From positions 297,495,536-297,559,535 of the forward strand of contig NC_066581.1 in the NCBI RefSeq assembly GCF_024323335.1: 64,000 bases of DNA. The letters are read 5' to 3'. Position numbers and translations under genes: made by a program. The notes under the pieces are model-generated. The model was given only the letters and a program-made list of their open reading frames with translations, searched no databases and was not told where the DNA came from. Positions 1 to 10,371 of this stretch are shown here, in pieces (the first letter of the stretch is position 1; every line of letters starts with the position of its first letter). The stretch is from Lathyrus oleraceus. Its lineage: Eukaryota; Streptophyta; Magnoliopsida; Fabales; Fabaceae.

Positions 1-1252
1 TCGTATCATGCCCGGGGCTATCGGAGTGATAGGCACACCTGGCGTTGGGATTATAACGAGGAGAAGTAGTGTTGGGATTTGCAGGAGGGCCTCTGAGGGT
101 AATCAAATTGGCCTTTAACATACTCTGCAGTGCTTGGGTTAAAGTCATATTGATCTTGGTAAACTGTCTTCTCGACCTGTCTTGTCTGTGTTGGAAGTTC
201 TGAGATGGCGGTGCGGCAATTGTAACTGCCCCAACAGTATGGTCACGATTCTTCTTGTTATGCTTCCTCTCACTGTACACAGCATTTGATTCATTCTTTC
301 CCTGATAGGACTTTTTGGTGCTTGCAGAAGTAGCTGCCTGTATCTTTCCACTTCGAATGCCGCTTTCAACCCGTTCACCTGTCAAGATAAGTTCAGTGAA
401 ACCTGACGAGGAACTTCCCAGTAGATGGCTGTAGAATGGGCCAGTCAGCGTACCCATGAACATGTCCACTAACTCTCGATCAGTCATAGGGGGTTTGACT
501 CTGCCAGCCAAATCTCTCCACTTTTGAGCATATTCTTTGAAACTTTCTTTAGAGCCCATAGTCATATTTTGTAGCTGTAGCCGAGTAGGCGCTAACTCAG
601 AATTATACTGGTAGTGCTTGTAGAAAGCTGTTGCTAAATCAGTCCATGTGCGGATGTTAGAGCTCTCAAGCTGATAATACCACTCTAACTGTGTGCCAGA
701 CAGACTCTCTTGGAAGAAATGGATCCACAGTTTCTTATCAGTAGTGTGCGGCTGAATCTTTCTCACATAAGCCCTTAGATGCATCTGAGGACAAAAGGCA
801 CCATCATACTTAGTGAAAATGGGAACCTTGAATTTGCGGGGAATGACCACATCAGAGACCAGACCCAAGTTTTCGAAATCCAGACCGGGCACTTTCTGCC
901 CCTCCATAGCTAGCATACGTTCTTCCAGCAACTTGTACTTATCATCCTTCGGAGAGTACTGTTCATGTTCATAATCTTCATCGTCGTCCTCAGAATTGAC
1001 GAGATTAGGATTCTCATCTTCCGAATCATTCTCGGTCTCTTCTTCTGAATCCTTCGGAATTCTAATCTTGACTCCTGTAACCTGTCCCTTAAGCCTTCTC
1101 CCCGGGTTGATGTAACCCACAGGTTTCTGGTCCTTCTTCTTCTCCATCAAAAGAGCTTTCAGTTCTTCCTGCCCCTTAGATAAGCTCAGCATCATTTCCT
1201 GGAATTGAGCATTCTGGGCCTGGAGATCTTTGACAGTTTGTTCGAGAGCCAT
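1..1252 (-). CDS. gag: gag polyprotein of element B, N-terminal 417 codons (runs off window)
   Basis: Structural capsid/nucleocapsid protein that packages element RNA into virus-like particles in the cytoplasm. The frame is open from the ATG at 1252 to the window edge with no stop, so this copy is undamaged as far as it can be seen. The N-terminus (residues 1-35) looks coiled-coil (MALEQTVKDLQAQNAQ). It is followed by an acidic stretch around residues 70-110, then the retrotransposon gag core at about 165-270 (KLWIHFFQESLSG, LEWYYQLESSNIRTW, KEYAQKWRDLAGRV). Near residue 404 there is a zinc-knuckle-like CAYHSDSPGHDT. The ATG is the first in frame and follows a stop-rich leader. Protease and pol should follow outside the window. 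Confidence 0.9.
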   Translation of the reverse strand, partial: MALEQTVKDLQAQNAQFQEMMLSLSKGQEELKALLMEKKKDQKPVGYINPGRRLKGQVTGVKIRIPKDSEEETENDSEDENPNLVNSEDDDEDYEHEQYSPKDDKYKLLEERMLAMEGQKVPGLDFENLGLVSDVVIPRKFKVPIFTKYDGAFCPQMHLRAYVRKIQPHTTDKKLWIHFFQESLSGTQLEWYYQLESSNIRTWTDLATAFYKHYQYNSELAPTRLQLQNMTMGSKESFKEYAQKWRDLAGRVKPPMTDRELVDMFMGTLTGPFYSHLLGSSSSGFTELILTGERVESGIRSGKIQAATSASTKKSYQGKNESNAVYSERKHNKKNRDHTVGAVTIAAPPSQNFQHRQDRSRRQFTKINMTLTQALQSMLKANLITLRGPPANPNTTSPRYNPNARCAYHSDSPGHDT

Positions 1253-2160
1253 TGTTCAATCTGTTTGAATCTGCTGTTATCTGTTTGATAGGAAAATCGT
1301 GAGAACACTGATCCTTTAGAATACCTGTTATGCGATGCAATGCAATGTATGAAATGTTTTCAAGGACTTTCGGGATTTAACTTTGCATAAACTAACAAAA
1401 AGAGCTCTCTTTTTTCTCTTTTGTTTTTGCTTTTGTTTTTATTTTTTCTGTTTTTTTTTTTAGCAGAGTTAAATCCCTAAATCCTTGAAATGGTTAGTAC
1501 AATGCCATGATGTTATGATGTTATGTTGTTATGATGTCATGTTGTTAGATAAATAACAAGCACAAGCAAGTCACACAACAATCATTCCTAGGTTTTAAGG
1601 CTTGCGTGAGTTCCATAGGTAAATACCCTCCCCACTGAAGTTTGGTTGGTTCAACCTGTCTTAGAATAGTAACCGGGTTCTAGAAGGATCTCAAATCATT
1701 GACCTTTCCTTAAGTCCACTTCAGTGCAACACCAAGTGGTTGACCGAAGCTTCCCTAAAGTCCAATCTCAAAGAGTGTAGTATCGAGTCTCAACCAACTC
1801 CAGTCGGAACCGAAGCCAGTTATCTCACTACTTTCTAATGGCCAGGATGAGTCAATTAGGGTTCTAAAGGTCTGGTTAATGCTTTTATGACACCACGCGA
1901 ATGCCAAATATTTCCTCAACTAACATGAGGAACATCAGGACATCCAAAGTGCCACATTAACCGTAGCCATCATTTTGACCATTCCAGTATACGCCGGACA
2001 GTCGCGATGATCTCTTGCTACTTACCTAAGGTACACTAGATCCGGGTGTAGGATCTTTCACTCAAGCATAACATACCCAAGCAATCCCTTAAAAATAAAT
2101 CAGACAAATTGAATAAGTGATCTTGTTTTTAAGGTAACCTCTCTTTTTAAATATTCCGAT
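1253..2160 (-). other. 5' untranslated leader of element B
   Basis: About 0.9 kb between PBS and gag ATG with no recognisable ORF1. A purine-rich stretch in element sense (A/G-rich, 1390-1460) lies in the loop of an imperfect inverted repeat whose arms are 1360-1386 and 1463-1488. The rest (1490-2160) shows nothing I recognise. Confidence 0.7.
1360..1488 (-). repeat. Imperfect inverted repeat in the element B leader
   Basis: The left arm (1360-1386) and right arm (1463-1488) are reverse complements over about 26 bases with a few mismatches; the shared core is GGGATTTAACTYTGC. They enclose a 75-base purine-rich loop about 110 bases upstream of the gag ATG. In RNA this could form a long stem directly before gag. 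Function unknown. Confidence 0.55.
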
Positions 2161-2178
2161 TCCCCAGCAGAGTCGCCA
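2161..2178 (-). other. Primer-binding site of element B
   Basis: Minus-strand TGGCGACTCTGCTGGGGA starts 4 bases after the LTR end. The same sequence follows the LTRs of A, E and F, and D differs by one base. In Ogre/Tat elements this site is described as complementary to the 3' end of tRNA-Arg and primes minus-strand DNA synthesis. Confidence 0.9.
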
Positions 2179-2182
2179 GTTC

Positions 2183-4092
2183 TGTCATACGGTGAACTGG
2201 ACTTTTTGTGTTTTTTATCGCAATGTCGCGGTTAGCAAGAGTCGCCACCGACTTTTCTTTTATCCAATAAGGAAAGGTGGAAAAGAACCGGAAAGACCTT
2301 AATTTAGATTTTGGGTTCGGGAGGTACATTATACAAAGGGAAGGTGTTAGCACCCTTTGTATCCATGGTTATCCATGGGCTCTTAATTGCTCGATCACTT
2401 ATATTATTTTTGTCTAAAAAAGTGTTTGTGAATTGTTTGGAAAATTGTTTTGAAAAGAGAATTTAACTTTGTAATGATTCTTGTATGAATGTATACAAAG
2501 TGGTTATCCCGTTTTAGTTTTGAAAATTGTTTAGAAAAATATAACTCGGTAATGATTCTAGTATGAATGTATACCAAGTGGTGATTTTCTAAAGGCATTT
2601 TGAAAGGTGTGAGGTGCAAAAAAAATGTTTTAAGTTGTGAGCCAGCAATTAAGAGTTATACCGACCCAAGGTCTTTACGGGCATTTCCTATCCTTATGAG
2701 GGTAAAACTGTCCTTATTATTGAGAAATAAGTAGTTTTATCCTTTGGATGTAAAAGGGTCATCGTAGGGTCATCGATTGGTCATTGAAGGCAACAGTTAT
2801 GAGGATACCTTAGCATTCGAAGGGACTATCATCATTTAACCGTAGGCAACATCGGAGGGTCATCGAGGGACAAAGTTGTATATTCGAAGGCAACATCCGA
2901 GGGACTATAATTTATTTTATGATGATTTAACCGAAGGGTCTTTGCTAAGGGTATCCCCACGTTCGCGGGACATGACCGTAATATCGTAATCGTAAGGCAA
3001 CAAAGAGAGGTCCAAGATCACTTATTCAAAGGCAAAGTTTTACAATTAATTATATAATTAGGATGAAACTCCATATTAAAATTATTAAAAATAATATATT
3101 AAAAAATTAATACATTAGAAATTAATACATTAAAAATTAATTTAGGGTGAAACTCCACAAGGGTATCCCACAAATAAAGTGGAATACCTAGCCAATAACC
3201 TTTTCCTGGGATATGTGAACCTTTACGAAACTCAAAAAAAAAAAAAAAACATGTCAGAACACCAAATCAGGGTGCAATCGAAGATTACACCGGAGAAATA
3301 TCACAACAATAAATAGGATAGGATGAATAATGCATGGCTATGATAAAACATAAAAAAAAAAAGAATAGAAAAGAATCAGGTACTGTCTCGTTCGCCTCTG
3401 CCTCGCCTAGCGAAGGCCACGGATTTTGAATTTGAAAACAGCCCCATGTTAGGAACTTTGAATTTTATGGCATTTTATCACAAGAATAACATGGTCAAAC
3501 ATTCAGGGTATTCAGGCATATTTAAATTCCCATACGAAAGCAAATTATATATCAACATTTAATCATGATGCATTATATATGTAGATATGGCCAATTGAAA
3601 GTATAAACAATAGAGATACGCAAAACCTGTTTGCCAATTCAAGGTTGAAGGGATTGACCACTTGTAGTATCGGAATAAGTTAGGCAGCGGGAATTGGACG
3701 GCGATGGCTTCGGTGCAGATGGGCTGCCTTCAGGGTTTCTTTACTCTGAATTCTCCGGGTAGGCAGGGTTCCTATGTCAAAGTTTCTATCCGTCCTTCTC
3801 TGTTCTCTTTCTTTCTTTTTCCTCAAGGTTTTGTTCCAAGGAAACCTCAGAGTGTTTTGCTTCTCTTCCTTCTTTCTCCAGTAAATCTCCCAGTGTAAAC
3901 TCCAAGTCTAACTCCCCCTACTGAAACTTCAGTATTTATAGACTAATTTCGTGGGTAATGGGCTTGGAATGAGGGAGACCCAAGTCCAAAATAATTTGTT
4001 ATATTTTATTTATATATTTATTTTAATTATTTAATTAATTAATTAATTAATTAATTAAAAAAAAAAATTTCTTTCTTTTTTTTTTTTTTTTC

Positions 4093-4133
<41 letters not shown>

Positions 4134-4165
4134 GAAAAATGATGGGTAATTTTTGGGGTATGACA
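2183..4165 (-). repeat. 5' LTR of element B (1983 bp)
   Basis: Bounded by TGTCATACCCC (at 4165, reading leftwards) and GTATGACA (ending at 2183), directly followed by the PBS. It shares its R/U5 part with the solo LTR 57917-59880. Its first ~200 bases (3969-4165, U3) instead match the LTR of element D, including the phrase GAGGGAGACCCAAGTCC, the TTAA repeats and a long T tract. It contains an ~85-bp direct duplication around 2445-2580 (TAATGATTCTWGTATGAATG twice). The homopolymer T run near 4070-4130 marks the same place as in D. Confidence 0.9.
3933..3940 (-). promoter_or_regulatory. TATA box in the element B LTR
   Basis: Minus-strand TATAAATA, about 225 bases from the LTR start. An identical box sits at 59611-59618 in the related solo LTR. 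This is the likely core promoter for the genomic RNA; no experimental support. Confidence 0.55.
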
Positions 4166-6298
4166 CACCTTAATCAAGGCAGCCAGAGTAGCCAAAGCAT
4201 CTGCCAAAGGATTCTCCTCTCTGGGCACATGATGCAACTTCACCTTGGTGAAAAACGTCAACAATCTCCTCGTATAATCCCGGTATGGCACTAAATGAGA
4301 TTGATGCGTATACCATTTCCCGTTAACCTGATTTATCACCAGAGCTGAATCTCCATATATGACAAGGTTCTTGATTCTCAAATCAATCGCCTCCTCAATC
4401 CCCAAAATGCAAGCTTCGTATTCAGCCACGTTGTTGGTGCACTCAAATGTCAGTCGGGCAGCAAAAGGAATGTGGGATCCTTTCGGCGTAACCAAAACAG
4501 CACCAACACCGCTTCCATTCACGTTAACGGCCCCATCAAACATCAGAATCCATTCGGATTCAGGGTCAGGCCCCTCCTCCAGGATTGGTTCCTCACAATC
4601 TTTCGATTTAAGAAACATGATGTCCTCATCAGGGAATTCAAACTTCATCGGTTGATAATCATCAATAGGTTGCTGAGCAAGGTAATCAGACAATACACTC
4701 CCATTGATTGCCTTCTGAGAGGTATACTGTATATCATATTCTGTCAAAATCATTTGCCACCTCGCAACCCGTCCGGTCAATGCTGGCTTCTCAAAAATGT
4801 ACTTGATTGGGTCCATCTTGGAAATCAATAAAATGGTATGAACCAGCATGTACTGCCTTAGTCGGCGAGCAGCCCAGACCAAAGCACAGCAAGTTTTCTC
4901 GAGCAGTGAATATCTTGTTTCACAGTCGGTAAACTTTTTGCTAAGGTAGTATATGGCATGCTCTTTTCGACCAGACTCGTCATGCTGCCCCAATACACAC
5001 CCCATAGACCCCTCGAGGACTGTCAGGTACAGAATTAACGGTCTTCCCTCCACAGGAGGCATCAGAATCGGAGGCTCCTGCAAATACTCTTTTATTTTTT
5101 CAAATGCCGCTTGGCAATCATCATTCCACCTGACCGTTTGATCTTTTCTCAACAACTTGAATATTGGTTCACACGTGGCCGTTAGATGAGATATGAACCG
5201 TGAAATGTAGTTCAATCTACCTAAGAAACCACGCACCTCCTTCTCCGTTCTCGGTTCAGGCATTTCCCTTATTGCTTTTACTTTTGCAGGATCAACCTCG
5301 ATTCCCTTATCACTTACAATGAACCCCAGCAATTTACCGGACCACACTCCCAACGTGCACTTGTTCGGATTCAACCTCAGTCTGAACAGTCTCAACCGGT
5401 CAAACAACTTGGCCAGATCTACCAAATGCCCCTCTTCTGTTTGGGACTTTGCTATCATGTCATCAACATAGCATTCAATTTCATGATGAATCATATCATG
5501 AAACAAAGTCACAATGGCTCTCTGATAAGTAGCACCGGCGTTCTTGAGACCGAATGGCATCACCTTATAACAAAAAGTGCCCCACGGTGTGATGAACGTT
5601 GTTTTCTCCATATCCTCTGGCGACATTTTAATTTGATTATAGCCAGAAAAGCCATCCATGAAGGAAAACACCGAGAATTGAGCTGTATTGTCTACCAACA
5701 CATCAATGTGAGGTAGTGGAAAATCATCCTTCGGACTAGCTCTGTTCAGGTCTCGGTAGTCCACACACATTCTCACCTTCCCATCTTTCTTCGGGACTGG
5801 CACGATGTTCGCAACCCATGGCGGATAGTTAGTGACAGCAAGGAAACGTGATCCCACTGCTTCTGCACTTCTTCTTTGATTTTCATCGCCATATCAGGTC
5901 GAGTTCTGCGCAACTTCTGCTTCACTGGAGGACAATCTGTTCTCAACGGTAGCTTGTGCACAACGATATCGGTATCCAACCCTGGCATATCTTGATAAGA
6001 CCAGGCAAAGATGTCGACATACTCTTTCAACAATGCCACCAATCTGCTCTTTACACTTTCCTCCAAAGCAGCCCCTATTTTCACCTCTCTCTTGATCTCG
6101 TCGGTACCCAGATTCACCACCTCAATCGGCTCTTCGTGCGGCTGAATCACCTTCTCCTCTTGTTTCAACAATCTGGCTAATTCCTCCGGCAGTTCACAAT
6201 CTTCTTCGTCTTCTTCTTCAGCAAGATAGATTGGATTGTCGAAGTCATATAAGGGTGTAACAGGATTGTTATCAATGAGATCCGGAGAGGAATCGCAT
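4166..6298 (-). pseudogene. pol: Reverse transcriptase-RNase H exon of element A, frameshifted and truncated
   Basis: Encodes the DNA polymerase and RNase H that convert element RNA to cDNA. The exon starts after the predicted intron acceptor (6299). The region 6298-5850 gives the linker (ELARLLKQEEKVIQPH) and the RT start. A 2-base deletion near 5840-5850, compared with element D, shifts the frame between EEVQKQ and LAVTNYPPWVANI. RT motifs include CVDYRDLN, the catalytic YVDDM (about 5455-5470) and GFLGRLNYISRF. A degenerate first RNase H follows, then a second RNase H with LMFDGA, EYEA, YGDS and the final PLADALATL. The reading then runs into the element B LTR at 4165. Integrase is absent from the window. 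Confidence 0.93.
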
Positions 6299-6569
6299 CT
6301 GCATGAATGTTGATTCATGCATTGCTTTAGAACCGGTGTGACAAAAATAAAAGAAAAAATGAAAACATTGCCATTTTTATTTGTTTTTATTTTTAAACTG
6401 CAAAAATAAATGAAAAACAGGGAACACCACTTTTAACTGAAAAACATCCTTTTATTCATGATGCGAATTTGCAAATTTAAACATGAGGTGGCCCTTACAA
6501 TGAACCATTACGTGTCGGGCAACACGTATGGCTTTCATGCATATAAGATGAAAACAAGAAAAATATTAC
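6299..6569 (-). other. Predicted Ogre intron between protease and RT in element A (271 nt)
   Basis: Donor AAGA|GTAATATTT lies directly at the protease stop codon (the stop TAA is inside the donor); the acceptor is TTCATGCAG|ATGCG. Splicing joins the GA of the last protease codon to ATGCGAT and keeps the RT frame open. The same donor and acceptor occur in element D (52183-52428), also frame-preserving. A spliced intron in this place is documented for pea Ogre. Unspliced RNA would give gag-protease only, spliced RNA the full polyprotein. Confidence 0.8.
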
Positions 6570-7700
6570 TCTTCAAGGAGAGTGACCCGGATGATCTCTT
6601 CGGCCTTCCAGTTCTGGATTCCCATCCCTAGTGCGCACGGCTTTATCCACCGGTCCATGTCGCAGCCGCTATCAGCATCTTCACCCATCATACAGATGTG
6701 ATTCGGATCCAGCATTCCGGCGCTTGTGAAGGTTACCGACGTACGACGTCCTATGCCTTGTCCTGAGCCTCGGCCCGGCTGGTACCCCACTCCAAATCGG
6801 TCCTTCTTTGCAGGGACCTCCATCATTCTGCCCGAACCAGGAGCCTCTCCATTTTTTACCACCTCAGCAGCCTGTTTGTACGAAGCGATGGACGGTTTTT
6901 CCTCTTCCTTAGCAAACAGAGCATTCTCCACCTTAACAGTTTCAAATGCCTGACTGGGTGTCTCCCAAATCTCACCATCCATCTCCACATATTTGAACGA
7001 GGACAGATGGCTGACAAAAATGTCTTCCTCCCCACACACAGTGACGACTTGGCCTTCCCAGATGTACTTTAATTTCTGGTGCAAAGTCGAGGTCACTGCC
7101 CCAGCAGCATGAATCCATGGCCTACCCAACAGGCAACTGTATGCCGGCTGAATATCCATGACATAGAAAGTTGACTTGAACACCTCAGGCCCAATCTTCA
7201 CTGGCAACTCTACCTCTCCAAATACAGCCCGCTTTGATCCGTCGAAAGCCCGCACAATCAAATCTGTCGGGGTCAGAATCAGCCCATCACAGTTTAGCTT
7301 CGCCAGAGCCTTCTTCGGCAACACATTTAATGAGGAGCCGGTATCAACCAGCACATGCGAAAGCACGGCTCCTTTACACTCCATAGCAATGTGTAGTGCC
7401 CTATTATGATTCCTTCCATCCACAGTCAGGTCCATGTCCGTAAAACCCAGCCCATGACTAGCATGCACATTGGACACGACCGTCTCCAGCTGATTTATAG
7501 TGATTTCCTGAGGAACATAGGCCTTCTTCAGAATTTTCAATAAAGCCTCCCTGTGCCCCTCGGAGCTCAACAGCAATGATAGAATCGAGATTTTGGAAGG
7601 AGTCTGCTGCAAATGATCCACCAACTTGTACTCTGACTTTTTGATGATCCTCAGAAATTCTTCAGCATCATCATCAAGTTTGTTTTCCGACCCCGCAGCG
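6566..7700 (-). CDS. pro: Aspartic protease region of element A
   Basis: Retropepsin-type aspartic protease that processes the polyprotein. The catalytic motif LVDTGSSLNVLP lies at about 7330-7355, followed by IVRAFDGSKRAVFGEVELP and YSCLLGRPWIHAAGAV, the flap and C-terminal active-site regions. The C-terminal tail ends WKAEEIIRVTLLEE right at the intron donor; element D ends almost identically. The frame is open from about 7700 to 6566, but the upstream gag ORF is in another frame and ends at 7651, so a one-base indel near 7680-7705 separates them. This is either a mutation or a programmed shift; I favour mutation, because the residues after the shift continue smoothly. Confidence 0.9.
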
Positions 7701-9846
7701 CCGGTGTCACCACAGGAGTATCATTACCAACCACAGCCTTTCCTTTTGCCCTGGCTAAAGCCTCGGCCTTTTCTTTTTTATCTTTTTCTTCTTCTCCCCT
7801 CCTCAACGCATCGGGAGCAAACAGTCTTCCACTGCGTGTGAAACCGCTGGGACCGGCATTATCCACCTTTAGCACAGTGGTTTCACTTGCAGATTGCTCT
7901 TCTATCTTCTCCCCATTGCAATATACCTCCCCACCGTAATGCCACGGCACGACATCATCTTTGTCGTAGGGAATTGGCCCAGGTACCGTGATGGTAACTG
8001 GAGCCGCTTCAGCTAGATCAGACAAATCCACCGGGTCAAAGTATATTGTTATGGTGGAGATCTCCTCTTTTCCCACATCAACCTTTTTCTCAACCACGAT
8101 ACTCCCCTCGTCCATCAAACCCTGGACATTCTTCCTCAGAAGCTCACACCCATTATCAGAGACGATGCACTCAGCACACTCATGGCCACAGCCCGGATAG
8201 ACCCCATTCTTCAACAACAGCCCTTTGACCTCAGCCAACGGGGTCCTCAACTGGTCAATAGACAACAACCCAACTCGATTCTCCTCAGAGATCGCATTCA
8301 CCCCCCTTTGACCATGCGTGGGCATGGGATTTGCATTTACATTGGGAGATGGTGCGAAGTTGATTGCCTTTGAATCCACCAGGTCTTGAACTGTGTGCTT
8401 AAAAGCTTTATAGTTCTCGATGTTATGCCCAGGCGCACCTGAGTGGAATTCACACTTTGCATTCTCGTCATAGTTAGCTGGCCTTTGATCAGGTCTCAAA
8501 GGTGCCAGAGTCCGCGTTTGCACAAGCCCCAAATCCTGCAACTTTTTAAACAGGAAAGCATAGGTCACTGGAGGTCTGTCAAATTGCCTGTCCACAGCTC
8601 TCCCCCTGACTTGGTACCCAGCCCTCTGCGGCCTCTGCTGGAAGGGTTGCCTTTGCTGTTGTTGCTGCTGCTGCGGTTGTTGTTGTTCAGCAGGAATGGT
8701 TACCGCAGCGGTGTGCTGAAAGTAACGATCCCTACTGGGCCCTCGTTGAGCATACACAGCACTGGTGTCACCTTCCTTCTTCCTCTGCCCATTACTACCG
8801 AATGGCTTCTTTGAACCAGACGACGAAGAAGAAGCAGCGCCCTGAATTTTTCCAAGCTTCAACCAGCTCTCTATCCTCTCCCCTGCCACAACAATATCAG
8901 AAAAGTTGGTCACCGGACAACCAGCCATTCTCTCAGCAAAGGCCCCCTGCAGGGTTCCCATAAAGAGATCTGACATCTCACGATCAACCAGATGAGGTTG
9001 CACTCTTGCAGCCAGTTCTCTCCACCGCTGAGCATACTCTTTAAATCCTTCATTGTTTTTCTGAGACATACCCTGCAACTGGGTACGGCTCGGAGCCATG
9101 TCAACATTAAACTGATATTGCTTGAAGAAAGCATCCCCAAGATCCTGCCAGTTTTTAATGTCCGAGGATTTCAACTTGGTATACCATTCCAGGGAACCTC
9201 TGGACAGGCTGTCCTGGAAAAAGTACATCCACAACTTCTGATCCATGGTGTACGCAGAGATTTTGCGGACAAAGGCCTGAAGGTGCGTCTCAGGACAAGA
9301 ACTCCCATTGTAACGGTCAAAAGTGGGCGCCTTAAACTTCTGCGGGATCACGATCCCCTCAACCAGCCCCATATTGGACATATTGACCACACCAGGAGTG
9401 GCATAGCTCTCCAACACTTTAATCTTTTCAGCCAGCAGCTGAATCTCCTTGTTCTGAGGTGGAGCACTATAGGGAACAAACGGTTCATTCTGCATCGAAA
9501 ACTGGTCAGCCTCCCTGTCTTCCTCCTGGTCTTCATCAAACCCATAAAACGGAGGCAAAAGATTGTCCTTCAAATTCTGACTCGGCCCCGGTTGACCAGC
9601 AGCACCACCGAAACCACCGGCATTATTCACAATACCAACAATTGTCCTTTTTCCACCATCTCGAGATCCCAGCCCCTGGTTGGAGACTCCATCCAGGTTA
9701 ACCCCGCTGTTTGCTGCAGAAGCCCGCTCGAGCTTTTCAACTTTGTCTGCCAGAGCCTTCTGACCAACTGCAAAGCCTTGCATGATGTTGATCAGCTCGT
9801 TCATTTTATCCTTCAGCTCGAGGAGATCTGTACTGGGAAGATCCAT
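7651..9846 (-). CDS. gag: gag of element A
   Basis: Capsid/nucleocapsid protein. The likely start is the ATG at 9846 (MDLPSTDLLELKDKMNELIN); the frame is open further upstream to 10020 but lacks an ATG there. In order: N-terminal coiled coil (to about residue 45), a glycine-rich linker, the gag core (KLWMYFFQDSLSRGSLEWY, KEYAQRWRELAARVQP, FSDIVVAGERIESW), a glutamine-rich basic stretch (QQQQPQQQQQQQ), and a zinc-knuckle-like CEFHSGAPGHNIENY whose last cysteine is replaced. It ends at 7651 through a frame change relative to protease. Long antisense ORFs over this region are shadows. Confidence 0.9.
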   Translation of the reverse strand: MDLPSTDLLELKDKMNELINIMQGFAVGQKALADKVEKLERASAANSGVNLDGVSNQGLGSRDGGKRTIVGIVNNAGGFGGAAGQPGPSQNLKDNLLPPFYGFDEDQEEDREADQFSMQNEPFVPYSAPPQNKEIQLLAEKIKVLESYATPGVVNMSNMGLVEGIVIPQKFKAPTFDRYNGSSCPETHLQAFVRKISAYTMDQKLWMYFFQDSLSRGSLEWYTKLKSSDIKNWQDLGDAFFKQYQFNVDMAPSRTQLQGMSQKNNEGFKEYAQRWRELAARVQPHLVDREMSDLFMGTLQGAFAERMAGCPVTNFSDIVVAGERIESWLKLGKIQGAASSSSSGSKKPFGSNGQRKKEGDTSAVYAQRGPSRDRYFQHTAAVTIPAEQQQPQQQQQQQRQPFQQRPQRAGYQVRGRAVDRQFDRPPVTYAFLFKKLQDLGLVQTRTLAPLRPDQRPANYDENAKCEFHSGAPGHNIENYKAFKHTVQDLVDSKAINFAPSPNVNANPMPTHGQRGVNAISEENRVGLLSIDQLRTPLAEVKGLLLKNGVYPGCGHECAECIVSDNGCELLRKNVQGLMDEGSIVVEKKVDVGKEEISTITIYFDPVDLSDLAEAAPVTITVPGPIPYDKDDVVPWHYGGEVYCNGEKIEEQSASETTVLKVDNAGPSGFTRSGRLFAPDALRRGEEEKDKKEKAEALARAKGKAVVGNDTPVVTPALRGRKTNLMMMLKNF

Positions 9847-10371
9847 GAGTCTGAGAGTATTGCGCCTGGTATAATATCTGTGAGGGCGTGTTGAGTGCAA
9901 AGGTACAGTTCTTCGAGCACGAGCAATGATTCCTGTAACAATCAAGCACGTTAGCAACAGATACCTGCAAAACAAAACACAAGTTATTATGATCAATGCA
10001 TGAATGCAGTGTTTATCCACATGAAGGACACTTTGTCTCTCGATCCTGGCATCATTGAGACAAATAATAATCCGGCATCAATATTCTGATGTGCAGTGTT
10101 TGATTTCATCGTGCAGATCGGAGATATGTGATTGAGCATGATACCCCCAACCATGTGTGTGCTTATGTGAGTGCATACAGTAAAGCAAATAAAGCTTGAA
10201 GATCAATCACTGAATGAAAATCACCATCGCATAGCAAAAAGTGCACAATCAGTGCCATAGTCATACATCAACCAGATAGAATTCAAATACAATCCTCCAG
10301 AATTAAGAAAGAAATACAAGCAAGTCGATTCCGTCAACAAGCCTGACGGTAATCTACATCAAATGAAAGAT
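9847..10371 (-). other. ORF1-gag spacer of element A with splice-acceptor-like sites
   Basis: In element sense the spacer contains GTTTTGCAG|GTATC (near 9965) and GATTGTTACAG|GAATC (ending at 9933), both good plant acceptor sequences. Between 9932 and the gag ATG the frame is open and codes for a basic stretch (ARARRTVPLHSTRPHRYY). A second spliced RNA that skips ORF1 is possible but unproven. Confidence 0.45.

Larger units (their letters stand above)
1..4165 (-). mobile_element. Element B: 5' part of an Ogre-like Ty3/gypsy LTR retrotransposon
   Basis: Read on the minus strand, the order is 5' LTR (2183-4165), PBS (2161-2178), untranslated leader, and a gag ORF that runs off the window at base 1. 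The LTR edges are the inverted pair TGTCATAC / GTATGACA. The element interrupts the RNase H coding region of element A at 4165/4166, so it is the younger of the two. The flanking CACCT (4166-4170) should be one copy of the target-site duplication, but its partner lies outside the window. Unlike element A there is no room for ORF1 between PBS and gag. A related solo LTR lies at 57917-59880. Confidence 0.9.

Noticed and set aside
2160..2178. tRNA gene from the TCCCCAGCAGAGTCGCCA strings on the plus strand
   Set aside because: Only the 18 bases complementary to a tRNA end are present, at each PBS; no cloverleaf around them.
8992..9894. 300-aa plus-strand ORF
   Set aside because: Antisense shadow of the element A gag; no independent features.
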